64,000 bases of DNA from Firmicutes bacterium HGW-Firmicutes-14 (GCA_002840275.1 PHAB01000003.1:124001-188000); one strand, 5' to 3'. Numbered from the stretch's first letter, positions 27,162 to 35,617 are shown. Numbers and translations are program-made. Notes: generated from the sequence alone by a model not told the origin.

Positions 27162-27369
27162 TAGGCCTGTTGACAAATGGTCACTAGGTAAACTTAGGCA
27201 GGAAGGGTGTGTTCCAGAGAGCGAGTCTGATGTCTGCCGTCCCAAGAGCGCGTGAGCGCGATTGGTTAGACGGCTGAATCGTTGCCGCTCGAAGGAATTC
27301 ACCCTTCCTGCCTTGTTCTTCCCAAACTGTATTTGTCAACAAGCCCCGTAATGGGCACTCCCTGTTTTT
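27146..27369 (+). terminator. Rho-independent terminator split by element E1
   Basis: The left arm AGGGAGTGTCC (27146-27156) and the right arm GGGCACTCCCT (27353-27363) are complementary, and GTTTTTA follows. Without E1 they form an 11-bp stem with the six-base loop CGTAAT. E1 now lies in this loop, which keeps both arms intact. Confidence 0.75.
27163..27346. mobile_element. Structured inverted-repeat element E1 (no ORF)
   Basis: A 184-bp element whose ends are inverted repeats (AGGCCTGTTGACAAAT at the left, the complement of GGGCTTGTTGACAAAT at the right), with a further inner inverted repeat AGGCAGGAAGGGTG / CACCCTTCCTGCCT. CGTAAT stands directly on both sides (27157-27162 and 27347-27352), a 6-bp target duplication. 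The core holds small hairpins such as AGAGCGCGTGAGCGCG. Its complement shares GCGGCAACG and CAGACTCGC with E2, so E1 lies inverted relative to E2. It encodes no transposase and would move, if at all, in trans. Confidence 0.75.
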
Positions 27370-27410
27370 ATTTATGAAATCCAGTTAGTAGCAGACATTT
27401 ATTAATATAA

Positions 27411-27485
27411 TGGTGCGCCCGGTAGGAATCGAACCTACGCTCCAGGTTCCGGAGACCTGTGCTCTATCCACTGAGCTACGGGCGC
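27411..27485 (-). tRNA. tRNA-Arg (anticodon CCG)
   Basis: The complement folds into a full cloverleaf: 7-bp acceptor stem GCGCCCG/CGGGCGC, D-arm GCTC/GAGC, anticodon stem CAGGT/ACCTG with loop CTCCGGA (anticodon CCG, reading CGG), T-arm GTAGG/CCTAC with TTCGATT, and an encoded CCA end. It is single, downstream of E1 and opposite to its neighbours. Confidence 0.97.
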
Positions 27486-27633
27486 AAAACCTCTAACGAA
27501 CAATAATTAATATACCTGAAAACCCCCATAATGTCAAGATGGTAACATTATCAAGAAGGATTTATCTAAGAGAATGTAGAACCTTTAGACAGTTTATCCG
27601 GCAAAAAATTATTCTGTCATTGGTGGGGAGAAT

Positions 27634-29973
27634 ATGGGACGGATCCTAAAACAAGTCTCCAAAATATCAGGAGTTTATGGACAACCCGGCGAGGAAAAGG
27701 TGTCCCGGATTCTTGCTGAAAAACTGCCGGATGATTATGTTGTTTTAAACTCACCGCGTATATATTACCATGGCGCAACTATTGATATTGACCATATTGT
27801 GATAGGCCCTAACGGGGTATTTGTTATTGAAACCAAAAACATGCAGGGACTGATTATGGGCGGTCTCATGGGGAACTGGGTCCAGGAGAGAAAAAGGACC
27901 GGGAAGAACAGGAAAGTAAAGATAGGTAACCCCGCAAACCAGGTGAACCAGTATGGCAAAATTGTCAGGTCATACCTTGGTTCCCGTTTTTCTTATGAAA
28001 CAGGCAGCAAGATTAATATAAAGGTATATCCGGTAGTGGTGTTCGTAAATGAGGACATAGACCTGTCCCAAATAGTGCATACAAAACCAGGGTATGTGGG
28101 AAGGGTAAAGGTTTTAACAATAGATGAACTTATAGACTTTATTGAACGGCGGGAAGGAGGGTCATACTCTCCTGAAGAGATCAGCATGTTTGCCGAACTC
28201 GTTGTACCTGAAAACCAGAGAGACCAGACGGTTTACTATTCCCTTGAGGAACTGAAAGAATATAATGAGGGTTCTGATTCCCGGTATGAAATTTTTGAAG
28301 AACTTGGCCAGGGGAGTTTTGGCGTTGTTTACCGTGGCTTTGATTATAAACTTGATGAGGAGATTGCTATCAAAATCCTGCCACTGTCAAAACAAAACAT
28401 CCAAAATGCCGTTGGCCGTTTTTACAGGGAAGCAAGAATAGCATCAGGGCTTCATCATGAAAACATTGTCGGGGTCAATGACTATTACGAAAAAAACGGT
28501 GAATATTATATTGTCATGGAGTTTATTGATGGTATGACTCTGGATAAATATAAAAGGGAAAATACGGTATCTGTCCCTGAAGCCCTGAAAATAACCGGAG
28601 AGGTCTGTAAAGGACTGGTATATGCTCATGAAAAACAGGTCATTCACAGGGATCTGAAACCGTCAAATATTTTAATTTCTTATGACGGTAATGTTAAAAT
28701 TACAGATTTCGGAATTGCCAAAATTGCAGATTCAAAAGACTTGACCCTTGAAGGTACAGGAGCCGGTACACCTATTATCATGTCTCCGGAGCAAATTTCC
28801 GGGGCACCGGTTACTGAAAAATCGGACATATTTGCCGCCGGGTCCCTGTTATATTATTTAGTAACCGGTAAAATGCCCTTTGATGGAGAGCATATCGGGG
28901 AGATCTTGCAGAAGATTACCCGAATGGAACCTGTATCTCCCAAAAAATATAACAGTGAAGTGTCAGATGACCTTGAATATGTTATTTTGAAAGCCTTAGA
29001 AAAAAATCCGGAGGACCGTTTCAAAAATGCCGCCGAATTTCTGAAGGCGGTGGAAGAATTGTTAAACACAGGGAAGCTCACTTCCCGCCCAGGTAAAAAA
29101 CGATGGCTAAAAATATTTCCGGGAAAATTCAGACCTTTTATGAGGTCTGAAAGGAGCCTGTTCACTACCGTTACAATAGTAAGCCTGGTAGTTTTTATCG
29201 GAATCCTGGGTTTGCAGGTATACAGGGATTCAAGGGAACTGGCCAGAGAGGCAGTCCTGACAAAACAATACGGTTTTACCAATGAAAACCTTCAGCTTCT
29301 TTATGAAAACCCCAGGTTGTATATGGGACTGCCGATAAATGTGGTGGGGAGGATTGACAAGGTTATCCAGGTAAACCAAAACAATACCCAGTTCAGCGTA
29401 TCAGTCAAGATAAGCGGACAATCAGGAAACGAGTCTTTAATAATCAGTTACAATCAACCCCATTTTTCCCTGCAGTTTGCTTCATATGTCAAAATAACCG
29501 GCAGTATCCAGCATATCAGCAGAATTCAGAGTAATAAAGAAACACCGGTGGTTATTGCCGATAAAGTTGAAGCGATAGAAGACCCATGGTCTATTCTGGC
29601 GCCATCGCAATATACAATATATCCTGACAAAACTGCTCAACAGAACGGAAAAGTGGTCCACCTGGAAAAGGTAGAATTTGCGGAACAGGAAACCAGGTTA
29701 TATGTGCGGGTAAGGAATGAAGCAGATACCAGCGAGGTACTGGTGCTCTCAAACCCGGTCGGTTTTCAGGAGGGGACCGAATACCACGAGACAAAAAATA
29801 ATTATGGGTGGGATTTCCCGGCGATAATCCAGCTGCAGCCCCAACAGGAAGCAAGGGGAGTGATGTTCCTGGAACCAATGGACAGGCACAGAAACGCTGT
29901 AACTTTTGTCCTGGGGTCAACCAACGATATTTTAATGGGTCAGAAACCTTACGTCTTTGACGTAAAATGGTAG
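27634..29973 (+). CDS. NERD domain-serine/threonine kinase membrane fusion protein
   Basis: A 779-aa fusion. Residues 15-140 form a NERD (nuclease-related) domain (TIDIDHIVIGPNGVFVIETK, with the D...ExK pattern of the endonuclease-like fold). Residues 215-475 are a Hanks-type kinase with a complete motif set: GQGSFGVVYRG, AIKIL, HRDLKPSNIL, DFGIAKI, SPEQISG. A single membrane helix at about 507-530 (LFTTVTIVSLVVFIGILGLQ) leads to an outer domain of about 240 residues of beta type. So it is a transmembrane receptor kinase with a cytoplasmic nuclease-like module. The substrate is unknown; phage defence or signalling are possible. The ATG follows GGTGGGGAG. A terminator closes it as a single-gene unit. 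Confidence 0.9.
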   Translation: MGRILKQVSKISGVYGQPGEEKVSRILAEKLPDDYVVLNSPRIYYHGATIDIDHIVIGPNGVFVIETKNMQGLIMGGLMGNWVQERKRTGKNRKVKIGNPANQVNQYGKIVRSYLGSRFSYETGSKINIKVYPVVVFVNEDIDLSQIVHTKPGYVGRVKVLTIDELIDFIERREGGSYSPEEISMFAELVVPENQRDQTVYYSLEELKEYNEGSDSRYEIFEELGQGSFGVVYRGFDYKLDEEIAIKILPLSKQNIQNAVGRFYREARIASGLHHENIVGVNDYYEKNGEYYIVMEFIDGMTLDKYKRENTVSVPEALKITGEVCKGLVYAHEKQVIHRDLKPSNILISYDGNVKITDFGIAKIADSKDLTLEGTGAGTPIIMSPEQISGAPVTEKSDIFAAGSLLYYLVTGKMPFDGEHIGEILQKITRMEPVSPKKYNSEVSDDLEYVILKALEKNPEDRFKNAAEFLKAVEELLNTGKLTSRPGKKRWLKIFPGKFRPFMRSERSLFTTVTIVSLVVFIGILGLQVYRDSRELAREAVLTKQYGFTNENLQLLYENPRLYMGLPINVVGRIDKVIQVNQNNTQFSVSVKISGQSGNESLIISYNQPHFSLQFASYVKITGSIQHISRIQSNKETPVVIADKVEAIEDPWSILAPSQYTIYPDKTAQQNGKVVHLEKVEFAEQETRLYVRVRNEADTSEVLVLSNPVGFQEGTEYHETKNNYGWDFPAIIQLQPQQEARGVMFLEPMDRHRNAVTFVLGSTNDILMGQKPYVFDVKW

Positions 29974-30020
29974 AACGAAATCCTGTTTTGGAAGAATGAC
30001 TTGTTTTGGAATAATATAGA

Positions 30021-30071
30021 GGGGGTTAATGTTTCTACAGATGGGTCTGGAGAAACATTAACCCCCTTTTT
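30021..30071 (+). terminator. Strong Rho-independent terminator
   Basis: GGGGGTTAATGTTTCT pairs with AGAAACATTAACCCCC over 16 bp with a 14-base loop, then TTTTT. Confidence 0.95.
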
Positions 30072-30205
30072 CCAGTGTCCTTATTCAGGGTTTGCGGATA
30101 AGATACAGTAACAAAAGGGGGTTGCTCTTATTTAATTGTATATAATCGGATTTTACTACCAAAAATAAAAAAGCCTTTAAAATAATAATAGCGACAGGTG
30201 GTAAC

Positions 30206-30667
30206 ATGGGCACAAATCCGGCCGGAAGCCTTCGAAAATATATCGGGCTGTTCGATAAACAAAATAAAAAGGTTGCTCTGGATTATGGGTCGGGGAACCT
30301 TAGAAATGCTGTTTTTCTGCACAGAAAAGGCTATGAAGTATATGCCGTTGACCTGCCCCACAAGATAAAGATCAGGTCTCTTCCGAAACTCTCCTGTATC
30401 CTGCCATGTGAACTCAGGGATCTGAATATCAGAGCAGATATAGTCATATGCACCTTTGTTTTAAATCTAATCTCCGGGGAAGAACGCAAAGAGGTGTTAG
30501 ACCTGATTGCAGAAAAGATTGTCCCAGGAGGTTATCTGCTCATTGAAACCAAGGGTTTCTCCCTGCTGCAGCTGGACCAGATGATAATTCCAAGGGGTTT
30601 TGTCAGGGTCCACAACCATAGGGGGAGATATACAGTCATCGTTCTCTATCGCTATGTGGGCTGTTGA
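30206..30667 (+). CDS. SAM-dependent methyltransferase (class I, short)
   Basis: A 153-aa Rossmann methyltransferase. Motif I is VALDYGSGNLRNAVFLHRKG near residue 32, the acidic loop is VYAVDLPHK, and motif IV/post-I is DIVICTFVLNLISGEER; a late strand GGYLLIETKGF follows. The family resembles TehB/UbiE-like small methyltransferases; the substrate is unknown. The ATG has AGGTGG upstream. It lies alone between a terminator and the mazG-like gene. Confidence 0.85.
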   Translation: MGTNPAGSLRKYIGLFDKQNKKVALDYGSGNLRNAVFLHRKGYEVYAVDLPHKIKIRSLPKLSCILPCELRDLNIRADIVICTFVLNLISGEERKEVLDLIAEKIVPGGYLLIETKGFSLLQLDQMIIPRGFVRVHNHRGRYTVIVLYRYVGC

Positions 30668-30772
30668 TTACCCGCTAAAGGTGTTTACAAACTTTTGCAG
30701 TTGTTTTAACATAAATGTAAATGATTTTACTTGCAAATGCTGTAAGCACCGCAAGTAATGGGAGGGTCATAG

Positions 30773-31099
30773 GTGGAAATAAAAGAAATGCAGCAGGAAG
30801 TGGATAATTGGATAAGCCGGTTTGAGGAAGGGTACTGGCAGCCTCTGGTGATGTTAGCAAGGATGACCGAAGAAGTGGGCGAACTGGCCAGAGAGATCAA
30901 TCACAGTTTCGGTCAGAAACCCAAAAAGAGCAGTGAAGAAGAAGGAAGCATTGCCCTTGAACTGGCAGATATACTGTTTATCATTCTCTGTTTTGCAAAC
31001 TCTATGAAAATTGACCTGGATGAGGCATTCAAAGAGACGATGGAAAAATACAGGAAAAGGGATTCTATGCGTTGGACTCCGAAAAGAGGGAACGCCTGA
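30773..31099 (+). CDS. MazG-like nucleotide pyrophosphohydrolase
   Basis: A 108-aa all-alpha NTP pyrophosphatase (MazG/YpjD type) that hydrolyses nucleoside triphosphates to monophosphate and PPi, a house-cleaning role. The metal-binding EExxE and ExxD patterns are in MTEEVGELAREIN and ALELADILFIILCFA. The GTG start follows GGGAGGG by six bases. The C-terminal KYRKRDSMRW is the usual ending. A single domain, unlike tandem MazG. Confidence 0.93.
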   Translation: MEIKEMQQEVDNWISRFEEGYWQPLVMLARMTEEVGELAREINHSFGQKPKKSSEEEGSIALELADILFIILCFANSMKIDLDEAFKETMEKYRKRDSMRWTPKRGNA

Positions 31100-31117
31100 T
31101 TGGAAACAGGTCCAAGC

Positions 31118-31636
31118 TCAAAAGGGGCGCAACCTCATGTATGTCCTTATATAATTTATCAAAGCCAACAATGAAACAAATCCGGCAATAACAGCTAAAA
31201 CAAAATCTCCCGCAGTTCCGAAAGCGCTGGCAAACAAGGCTGCGTAAATCGTAATCGTAGCGGCTTTGCCAAAGTTATTGGCACTTATTTCAACCTTCTT
31301 TTCAACTACCAGGAAAAAGCTGCCCAGAACCAGAACAAGTTCTTTGAACACTATTAAAACGACCAGCCATACAGGAAATTTGCCCACCAGGAATAATGAC
31401 AGCATAACAGAAACTACCATAAGCTTATCAGCCAGTGGGTCCAGAATTTTACCCAGAGGTGTGGTAAGGTTCAGTTTCCGGGCCAGGTACCCGTCAATCA
31501 GGTCGGTTAGACCTGCTGCAGCAAAAATAATCATTCCCCACAAAAGATTATTAGCTTCCGAATACCAAAATACAAACAGGAAAACCGGTACCAAGAGGAT
31601 TCTTAATACAGTTATTGCATTAGGAAGGTTTAGCAT
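31118..31636 (-). CDS. pgsA: CDP-diacylglycerol-glycerol-3-phosphate 3-phosphatidyltransferase
   Basis: PgsA (172 aa) makes phosphatidylglycerol phosphate, the first committed step to PG and cardiolipin. The CDP-alcohol phosphatidyltransferase motif (D..DG..AR........G...D...D) is seen as DLIDGYLARKLN then LGKILDPLADK. The N-terminus MLNLPNAITVLRILLVPVF is typical. The ATG at 31636 has AAGGATGG seven bases upstream; the frame is open further upstream but not coding there. It is convergent with mazG. An AGTTTCCT/AGGAAACT hairpin lies in its leader at 31681-31712. Confidence 0.95.
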   Translation of the reverse strand: MLNLPNAITVLRILLVPVFLFVFWYSEANNLLWGMIIFAAAGLTDLIDGYLARKLNLTTPLGKILDPLADKLMVVSVMLSLFLVGKFPVWLVVLIVFKELVLVLGSFFLVVEKKVEISANNFGKAATITIYAALFASAFGTAGDFVLAVIAGFVSLLALINYIRTYMRLRPF

Positions 31637-31680
31637 GGATGTACCATCCTTTTTATGATATATCTTTATTATAGAACAAA

Positions 31681-31718
31681 AGTTTCCTATTGAAAAATAA
31701 AACAGGAAACTTTTCTTT
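31681..31718. other. Leader hairpin between pgsA and a zinc-ribbon gene
   Basis: AGTTTCCT and AGGAAACT are complementary around a 16-base loop and T-rich on both sides. It lies 45 bases upstream of pgsA and just before the sigma-A promoter of the next gene, so it could be a terminator remnant, attenuator or operator. Confidence 0.5.
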
Positions 31719-31723
31719 GGGCA

Positions 31724-31752
31724 TTGACAATCATCTTCCTCAAACATATAAT
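31724..31752 (+). promoter_or_regulatory. Consensus sigma-A promoter for the 45-aa zinc-ribbon gene
   Basis: TTGACA and TATAAT are separated by exactly 17 bases. Both boxes match the consensus fully. Confidence 0.9.
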
Positions 31753-31837
31753 CTGTTTTAAGGGAGAATATATTATACATATGACTTTTAAGGCGGGACA
31801 TAAATATATAATAATTTATGTGAAAGTGGTGAAGTAG

Positions 31838-31975
31838 TTGAATGCCAAAAAATGTCCTCACTGTAATGAATTTTCTTATTCCGCCTACATTGGCGCCCAG
31901 TGGATATGTCCAAACTGCGGAAAAGATATCACAGATGTAATGTCTATACCCGCTGAAAATCATTCGGAAGATTGA
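31838..31975 (+). CDS. Small zinc-ribbon protein (45 aa)
   Basis: A 45-aa protein with a CPHCNEFS...CPNCGKDI zinc ribbon (two CxxC pairs 18 residues apart). TTG start with GGTG a few bases upstream, a perfect sigma-A promoter about 90 bases before, and a terminator right after. It is a complete single-gene transcription unit. No specific family is recognised; double zinc ribbons of this size often bind RNA or RNA polymerase. The function is unknown. Confidence 0.8.
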   Translation: MNAKKCPHCNEFSYSAYIGAQWICPNCGKDITDVMSIPAENHSED

Positions 31976-32001
31976 TTGAACTACAGAAAAAAACAAGCGA
32001 T

Positions 32002-32043
32002 AAAGGCCTTAAGGCGAGACATACCTCGTTAGGGCCTTTTTTA
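32002..32043 (+). terminator. Rho-independent terminator
   Basis: AAAGGCC...GGCCTTT stem with an inner imperfect arm and a TTTTTT tract follows the zinc-ribbon gene. Confidence 0.85.
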
Positions 32044-32085
32044 CTAGATATGATATATTCCCGGCAAAAAAAGTTGGTGTGAAAG

Positions 32086-32736
32086 ATGGAAATAAAGGCT
32101 TTAGGGGATAATGCCCTGGTAATATTTTATAACACCGGGGATTATATTCCTGAATCCCTGGTTCAAAAGGATTATTTAAAATTAAACAGGGCAAAGCCGG
32201 ACTGGATAACCGATATTGTACCGTGTTACAGCAATATAGGTATATATTTCAGGCATGATGATATAACTGTTGAAGAAGTATGGGAATATATAACATCCAG
32301 ATTAAAAGAACAACGATTGCCGGAAGCTGAATACAAAGAAAATAAAGTAGCGGTGCCGGTATATTATGGCGGCGAGTTTGGGCCGGACCTGCCGCATCTT
32401 GCCGGCCAACTGGGCATGCCGCCGGAAGAAATAATAAAAATCCATTCTTCAGCATTATATAAGGTTGTCAACATAGGCTTCCTGCCCGGATTTCCTTATC
32501 TGGCAGGTCTGCCTAAAAAGCTGGCTGTGGCGAGGAAGAAAACACCCAGCCTGAAGGTGCCGGCCGGTTCAGTGGCTATAGCCGGAAATTATACAGGAAT
32601 CTATCCCTTTGAATCTCCGGGCGGATGGCATATAATAGGCAGGACCCCGCTTAGAATGTTTGACCTGAACCGTTCTGAACCTTGTCTTTTAAAACCCGGG
32701 GATACAGTAAGGTTTCTGCCCCAAACTAACTATTAA
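32086..32736 (+). CDS. pxpB: 5-oxoprolinase subunit B (KipI-like)
   Basis: PxpB (216 aa) is the allophanate-hydrolase subunit-1-like part of the ATP-dependent 5-oxoprolinase PxpABC that opens pyroglutamate to glutamate. The family signatures are VGFLPGFPYLAGLPKKL and SVAIAGNYTGIYPFESPGGWH. In Bacillus the homologue KipI also inhibits the KinA sporulation kinase. It is followed eight bases later by pxpA and then pxpC, forming one operon. The ATG follows GGTG. Confidence 0.93.
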   Translation: MEIKALGDNALVIFYNTGDYIPESLVQKDYLKLNRAKPDWITDIVPCYSNIGIYFRHDDITVEEVWEYITSRLKEQRLPEAEYKENKVAVPVYYGGEFGPDLPHLAGQLGMPPEEIIKIHSSALYKVVNIGFLPGFPYLAGLPKKLAVARKKTPSLKVPAGSVAIAGNYTGIYPFESPGGWHIIGRTPLRMFDLNRSEPCLLKPGDTVRFLPQTNY

Positions 32737-32749
32737 GCGGAGGATGGCT

Positions 32750-33514
32750 ATGTATCGCATTGACCTGAACTGTGATATCGGAGAAGGTTTTGGAATTTAC
32801 AGTTTTGGACAGGACAAAGAACTCCTTGGGCTGATAACTTCTGCAAATATTGCCTGTGGTTTTCACGCAGGTGACCCTAATCAAATGTTTAATACTGTTA
32901 AGATGTGCTTAGAACACGATGTGGCAATTGGGGCTCACCCCGGATACCCCGACTTGCCTGGTTTCGGAAGAAGAAGTATGGAATTTGATTATGATGAAAT
33001 AAGAAACATGATCTTGTATCAGGCCGGCGCCCTTGCAGCTATTGCCGGCAGCCTGGGAGGAAAGGTGGAACATATAAAACCCCATGGGGAGTTATATAAT
33101 ACAGCCCTGCGAAACGATGGTGTGGCAGCTGCTGTTGTTGATGCGGTTGCCGGTCTTAAAGGGCCTGCTTTGGTAATGATGGCTGGTTCAAAAATCGTGG
33201 AAATGGCGCAGAAAAGAGGCGTAAAGGTTATCCATGAAGGCTTTGCTGACAGAAATTATGGCAGTGACAGAACACTTCTCAGCCGTAAATTCGCGGATGC
33301 TGTAATCAATGATCCGGAAAGGGCTGCCAGCAGGGTTATCAGGATGATAAAAGAAAACAGGGTTGACTGCTGCAACGGTTCAGATATGCCCCTTTATGCA
33401 GATACAATATGTGTACATAGTGACAACAAGAATGCTGTGAATATATTAAAACAAATAAGAAAAGAACTTGACAGAAATAATGTACAGCTGTTAAAACCAT
33501 CCCATGAACTTTAA
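32750..33514 (+). CDS. pxpA: 5-oxoprolinase subunit A (LamB/YcsF)
   Basis: PxpA (about 254 aa) is the LamB/YcsF TIM-barrel-like subunit of the 5-oxoprolinase complex. Recognised by the start YRIDLNCDIGEGFG, NIACGFHAGDPNQM, GAHPGYPDLPGFGRR and HIKPHGELYN. An ATG at 32744 abuts GGAGG; the ATG at 32750, six bases from it, is the better start. It is the middle gene of the pxpBAC operon. Confidence 0.93.
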   Translation: MYRIDLNCDIGEGFGIYSFGQDKELLGLITSANIACGFHAGDPNQMFNTVKMCLEHDVAIGAHPGYPDLPGFGRRSMEFDYDEIRNMILYQAGALAAIAGSLGGKVEHIKPHGELYNTALRNDGVAAAVVDAVAGLKGPALVMMAGSKIVEMAQKRGVKVIHEGFADRNYGSDRTLLSRKFADAVINDPERAASRVIRMIKENRVDCCNGSDMPLYADTICVHSDNKNAVNILKQIRKELDRNNVQLLKPSHEL

Positions 33515-33535
33515 CATGAACCTTGGGTGATATGA

Positions 33536-34540
33536 ATGATTGCGGCTGAGGTAAAAAAACCGGGTATGCTTACAACAGTACAGGATATGGGCAGACACGG
33601 ATACCGGCATCTTGGTATTCCTTTGTCCGGGGGAATTGACCGGTGGTCATTAAGAACGGCCAACGTTCTGGTTGGAAATGACCCCGGCGCTGCCTGCCTG
33701 GAAATAACCATGAGAGGCCCTGAAATGATATTTCTTAAGGATTGCGTGGCAGCAGTAACCGGGGCCGAAGCAGATGTGACTTTGTCCGGCATCCCGGTTC
33801 CTATGTGGGAAGGTATTTTCTGTGGCCCGGGGGATGTATTAACCCTTGGCAGCCCAAAGAAGGGAAGCAAAAGTTACCTTGCTGTTGCGGGCGGCCTGGA
33901 CGTTCCCGTGGTGCTGGGCAGCAGGTCAACATATTTGACAGGCTGTTTCGGCGGGATTGAGGGCCGCAGGCTGCAGAAAGGTGATTTGATCAGGACACTG
34001 TTCAAAAGGCATGCTTTGGATTGTTTGGGGAAAAAATATCCCAAACGGTACCGCCCGCGATTTGAAGATGATATTATGGTAAATGTAATTAAAGGTATCA
34101 ATGCCGACAGCTTTACTGAAAAAGAATTTAGGCGATTTCTTGATACAGAATTCGTGGTAACCCCCCGGTCTGACAGAATGGGGTGCTCCCTTGAAGGTAT
34201 ATCTGAAATCAAATCAAATATCCCTGCGGTGTCTGAATCCTGCCCCGTAGTACCGGGTTCAATACAGATACTGCCATCAGGCTGTCCGGTGGTGCTTCTC
34301 AATGACGCGCAGGCAACCGGAGGTTATCCCCAGATTGCCTGTGTTACTTCTGCTGACCTTTGGAAGATTGGACAGGCAGTTCCCGGGACAAGAGTATTTT
34401 TCCGGGAAACAGATGTCCGGACAGCCAGAAGTGAATACCAAAAAAAGTGGGTTGAAACAGGAATAACAGAAAGGAATCCAGAAGTACGTTTTTATAGCAA
34501 AACTTCAAAGTATCATTATGAAATAACTTTAAAAGACTGA
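33536..34540 (+). CDS. pxpC: 5-oxoprolinase subunit C (biotin-dependent carboxyltransferase-like)
   Basis: PxpC (334 aa), related to allophanate hydrolase subunit 2 and KipA. The N-terminus KKPGMLTTVQDMGRHGYRHL and the loop GIPLSGGIDRWSLRTAN are diagnostic, as is VLLNDAQATGGYPQIA near residue 260. With pxpA and pxpB it completes the 5-oxoproline hydrolysing complex, which recovers glutamate from spontaneous pyroglutamate. Length is normal. Confidence 0.93.
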   Translation: MIAAEVKKPGMLTTVQDMGRHGYRHLGIPLSGGIDRWSLRTANVLVGNDPGAACLEITMRGPEMIFLKDCVAAVTGAEADVTLSGIPVPMWEGIFCGPGDVLTLGSPKKGSKSYLAVAGGLDVPVVLGSRSTYLTGCFGGIEGRRLQKGDLIRTLFKRHALDCLGKKYPKRYRPRFEDDIMVNVIKGINADSFTEKEFRRFLDTEFVVTPRSDRMGCSLEGISEIKSNIPAVSESCPVVPGSIQILPSGCPVVLLNDAQATGGYPQIACVTSADLWKIGQAVPGTRVFFRETDVRTARSEYQKKWVETGITERNPEVRFYSKTSKYHYEITLKD

Positions 34541-34564
34541 CAAAAAAACTAAGAGGTGAGTCAA

Positions 34565-35485
34565 TTGACAGATTATGATGTGGTAATTATCGGAGGAGGT
34601 CCTGCCGGGTTATCGGCAGGTCTGTATGCGGCGAGGGCTGCATTGAAGACAGCGATTCTGGAACGGGGTATGCCCGGGGGGCAGGCATCCACAACTGACT
34701 GGATTGAAAACTATCCTGGTTTCCCAGATGGCATAACAGGACCTGACCTGATGATGAACATGGATTTGCAGGCAAGGAAATTCGGGATAGAGCCAATGTT
34801 TGACGAGGTTCTGTCAATCGACCCACTCCCTGACAGCAGATTTCAGATAAAAACCGGGGAAGGAAATATAACTTCAAAGACAGTCATTATCGCCACAGGA
34901 GCCCAGTCAAGGCCTTTGGGTATCAAAGGGGAAGAAGAGTTCAGGGGGAAAGGCGTGTCATACTGTGCCACCTGTGACGGGGCTTTTTTCCAGGGGAAAG
35001 TTGTTGCTGTTGTGGGGGGAGGAGATTCTGCGATCCAGGAAGGGATTTTCCTGACCAAATTTGCTGAAAAGGTATATATCGTCCATCGCCGGAATGAACT
35101 CAGGGCAACCAAAGTTCTGCAGCAAAAAGCCCTTGCCCATCCAAAGATTGAGCTGATCTTTGATTCGGTTTTAACCGGTATTCTAGGAAATGATAATGTG
35201 GAAGCCATTAAGATAAAAAACCTTCATACAAATGTTGAGAAGGCAGTGGCCGTTAACGGGGTTTTTGTATATATTGGCAAAGACCCGATTACCGAACTGT
35301 TTAAGGGATTGATAGAAACTGATGAAAGAGGTTATATCATAACAGATTCCAGCATGAGGACCTCCCATAAAGGCATATTTGCAGCAGGGGATGTCAGGCA
35401 GACACCGCTCCGCCAGGTTGTAACAGCTGTTGCCGACGGTGCCGTGGCGGCTGTTTCTGCGGAACAGCTTATTGCCGGGCATTGA
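34565..35485 (+). CDS. trxB: Thioredoxin-disulfide reductase
   Basis: TrxB (306 aa) reduces thioredoxin with NAD(P)H through FAD and a redox disulfide. FAD motif VIIGGGPAGLSAGLYAARA, active site CATCDG near residue 138, NADPH motif VVGGGDSAIQEG followed by HRRNELRA (the Arg pair favouring NADPH), and the C-terminal FAD motif GIFAAGDVRQ are seen. The TTG at 34565 is six bases after AGAGGTG; a GTG lying inside that site is less likely. A terminator follows. Confidence 0.96.
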   Translation: MTDYDVVIIGGGPAGLSAGLYAARAALKTAILERGMPGGQASTTDWIENYPGFPDGITGPDLMMNMDLQARKFGIEPMFDEVLSIDPLPDSRFQIKTGEGNITSKTVIIATGAQSRPLGIKGEEEFRGKGVSYCATCDGAFFQGKVVAVVGGGDSAIQEGIFLTKFAEKVYIVHRRNELRATKVLQQKALAHPKIELIFDSVLTGILGNDNVEAIKIKNLHTNVEKAVAVNGVFVYIGKDPITELFKGLIETDERGYIITDSSMRTSHKGIFAAGDVRQTPLRQVVTAVADGAVAAVSAEQLIAGH

Positions 35486-35521
35486 TCCACAGTCATATTT
35501 ATAAAAAGTAGCAGCCATATA

Positions 35522-35556
35522 AACGGCGGGGCCCTAGCCGGGTCCGGCCGTTTTAA
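35522..35556 (+). terminator. Rho-independent terminator after trxB
   Basis: ACGGCGGGGCC pairs with GGTCCGGCCGT (two mismatches) followed by TTTTAATTTT. Confidence 0.8.
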
Positions 35557-35565
35557 TTTTAAGTG

Positions 35566-35594
35566 TTGACAGCAGAAGTGGGAAGGATTAAAAT
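35566..35594 (+). promoter_or_regulatory. Sigma-A promoter for the small ferredoxin gene
   Basis: TTGACA and TAAAAT at a 17-base spacing; the predicted start point lies at about 35601, in the CsoR-like palindrome. Confidence 0.85.
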
Positions 35595-35602
35595 ATAAGA
35601 GG

Positions 35603-35617
35603 TACCCCCTGGGGGTA
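35603..35617. promoter_or_regulatory. CsoR/CstR-family-like operator palindrome
   Basis: TACCCCCTGGGGGTA is a perfect G/C-tract palindrome at the start of the transcript. It resembles operators of the CsoR/RcnR/FrmR/CstR family, which sense copper, nickel, formaldehyde or sulfane sulfur. A second imperfect palindrome follows at 35622-35641 (CCCAGGGATATATCCTTGGG). Confidence 0.65.
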
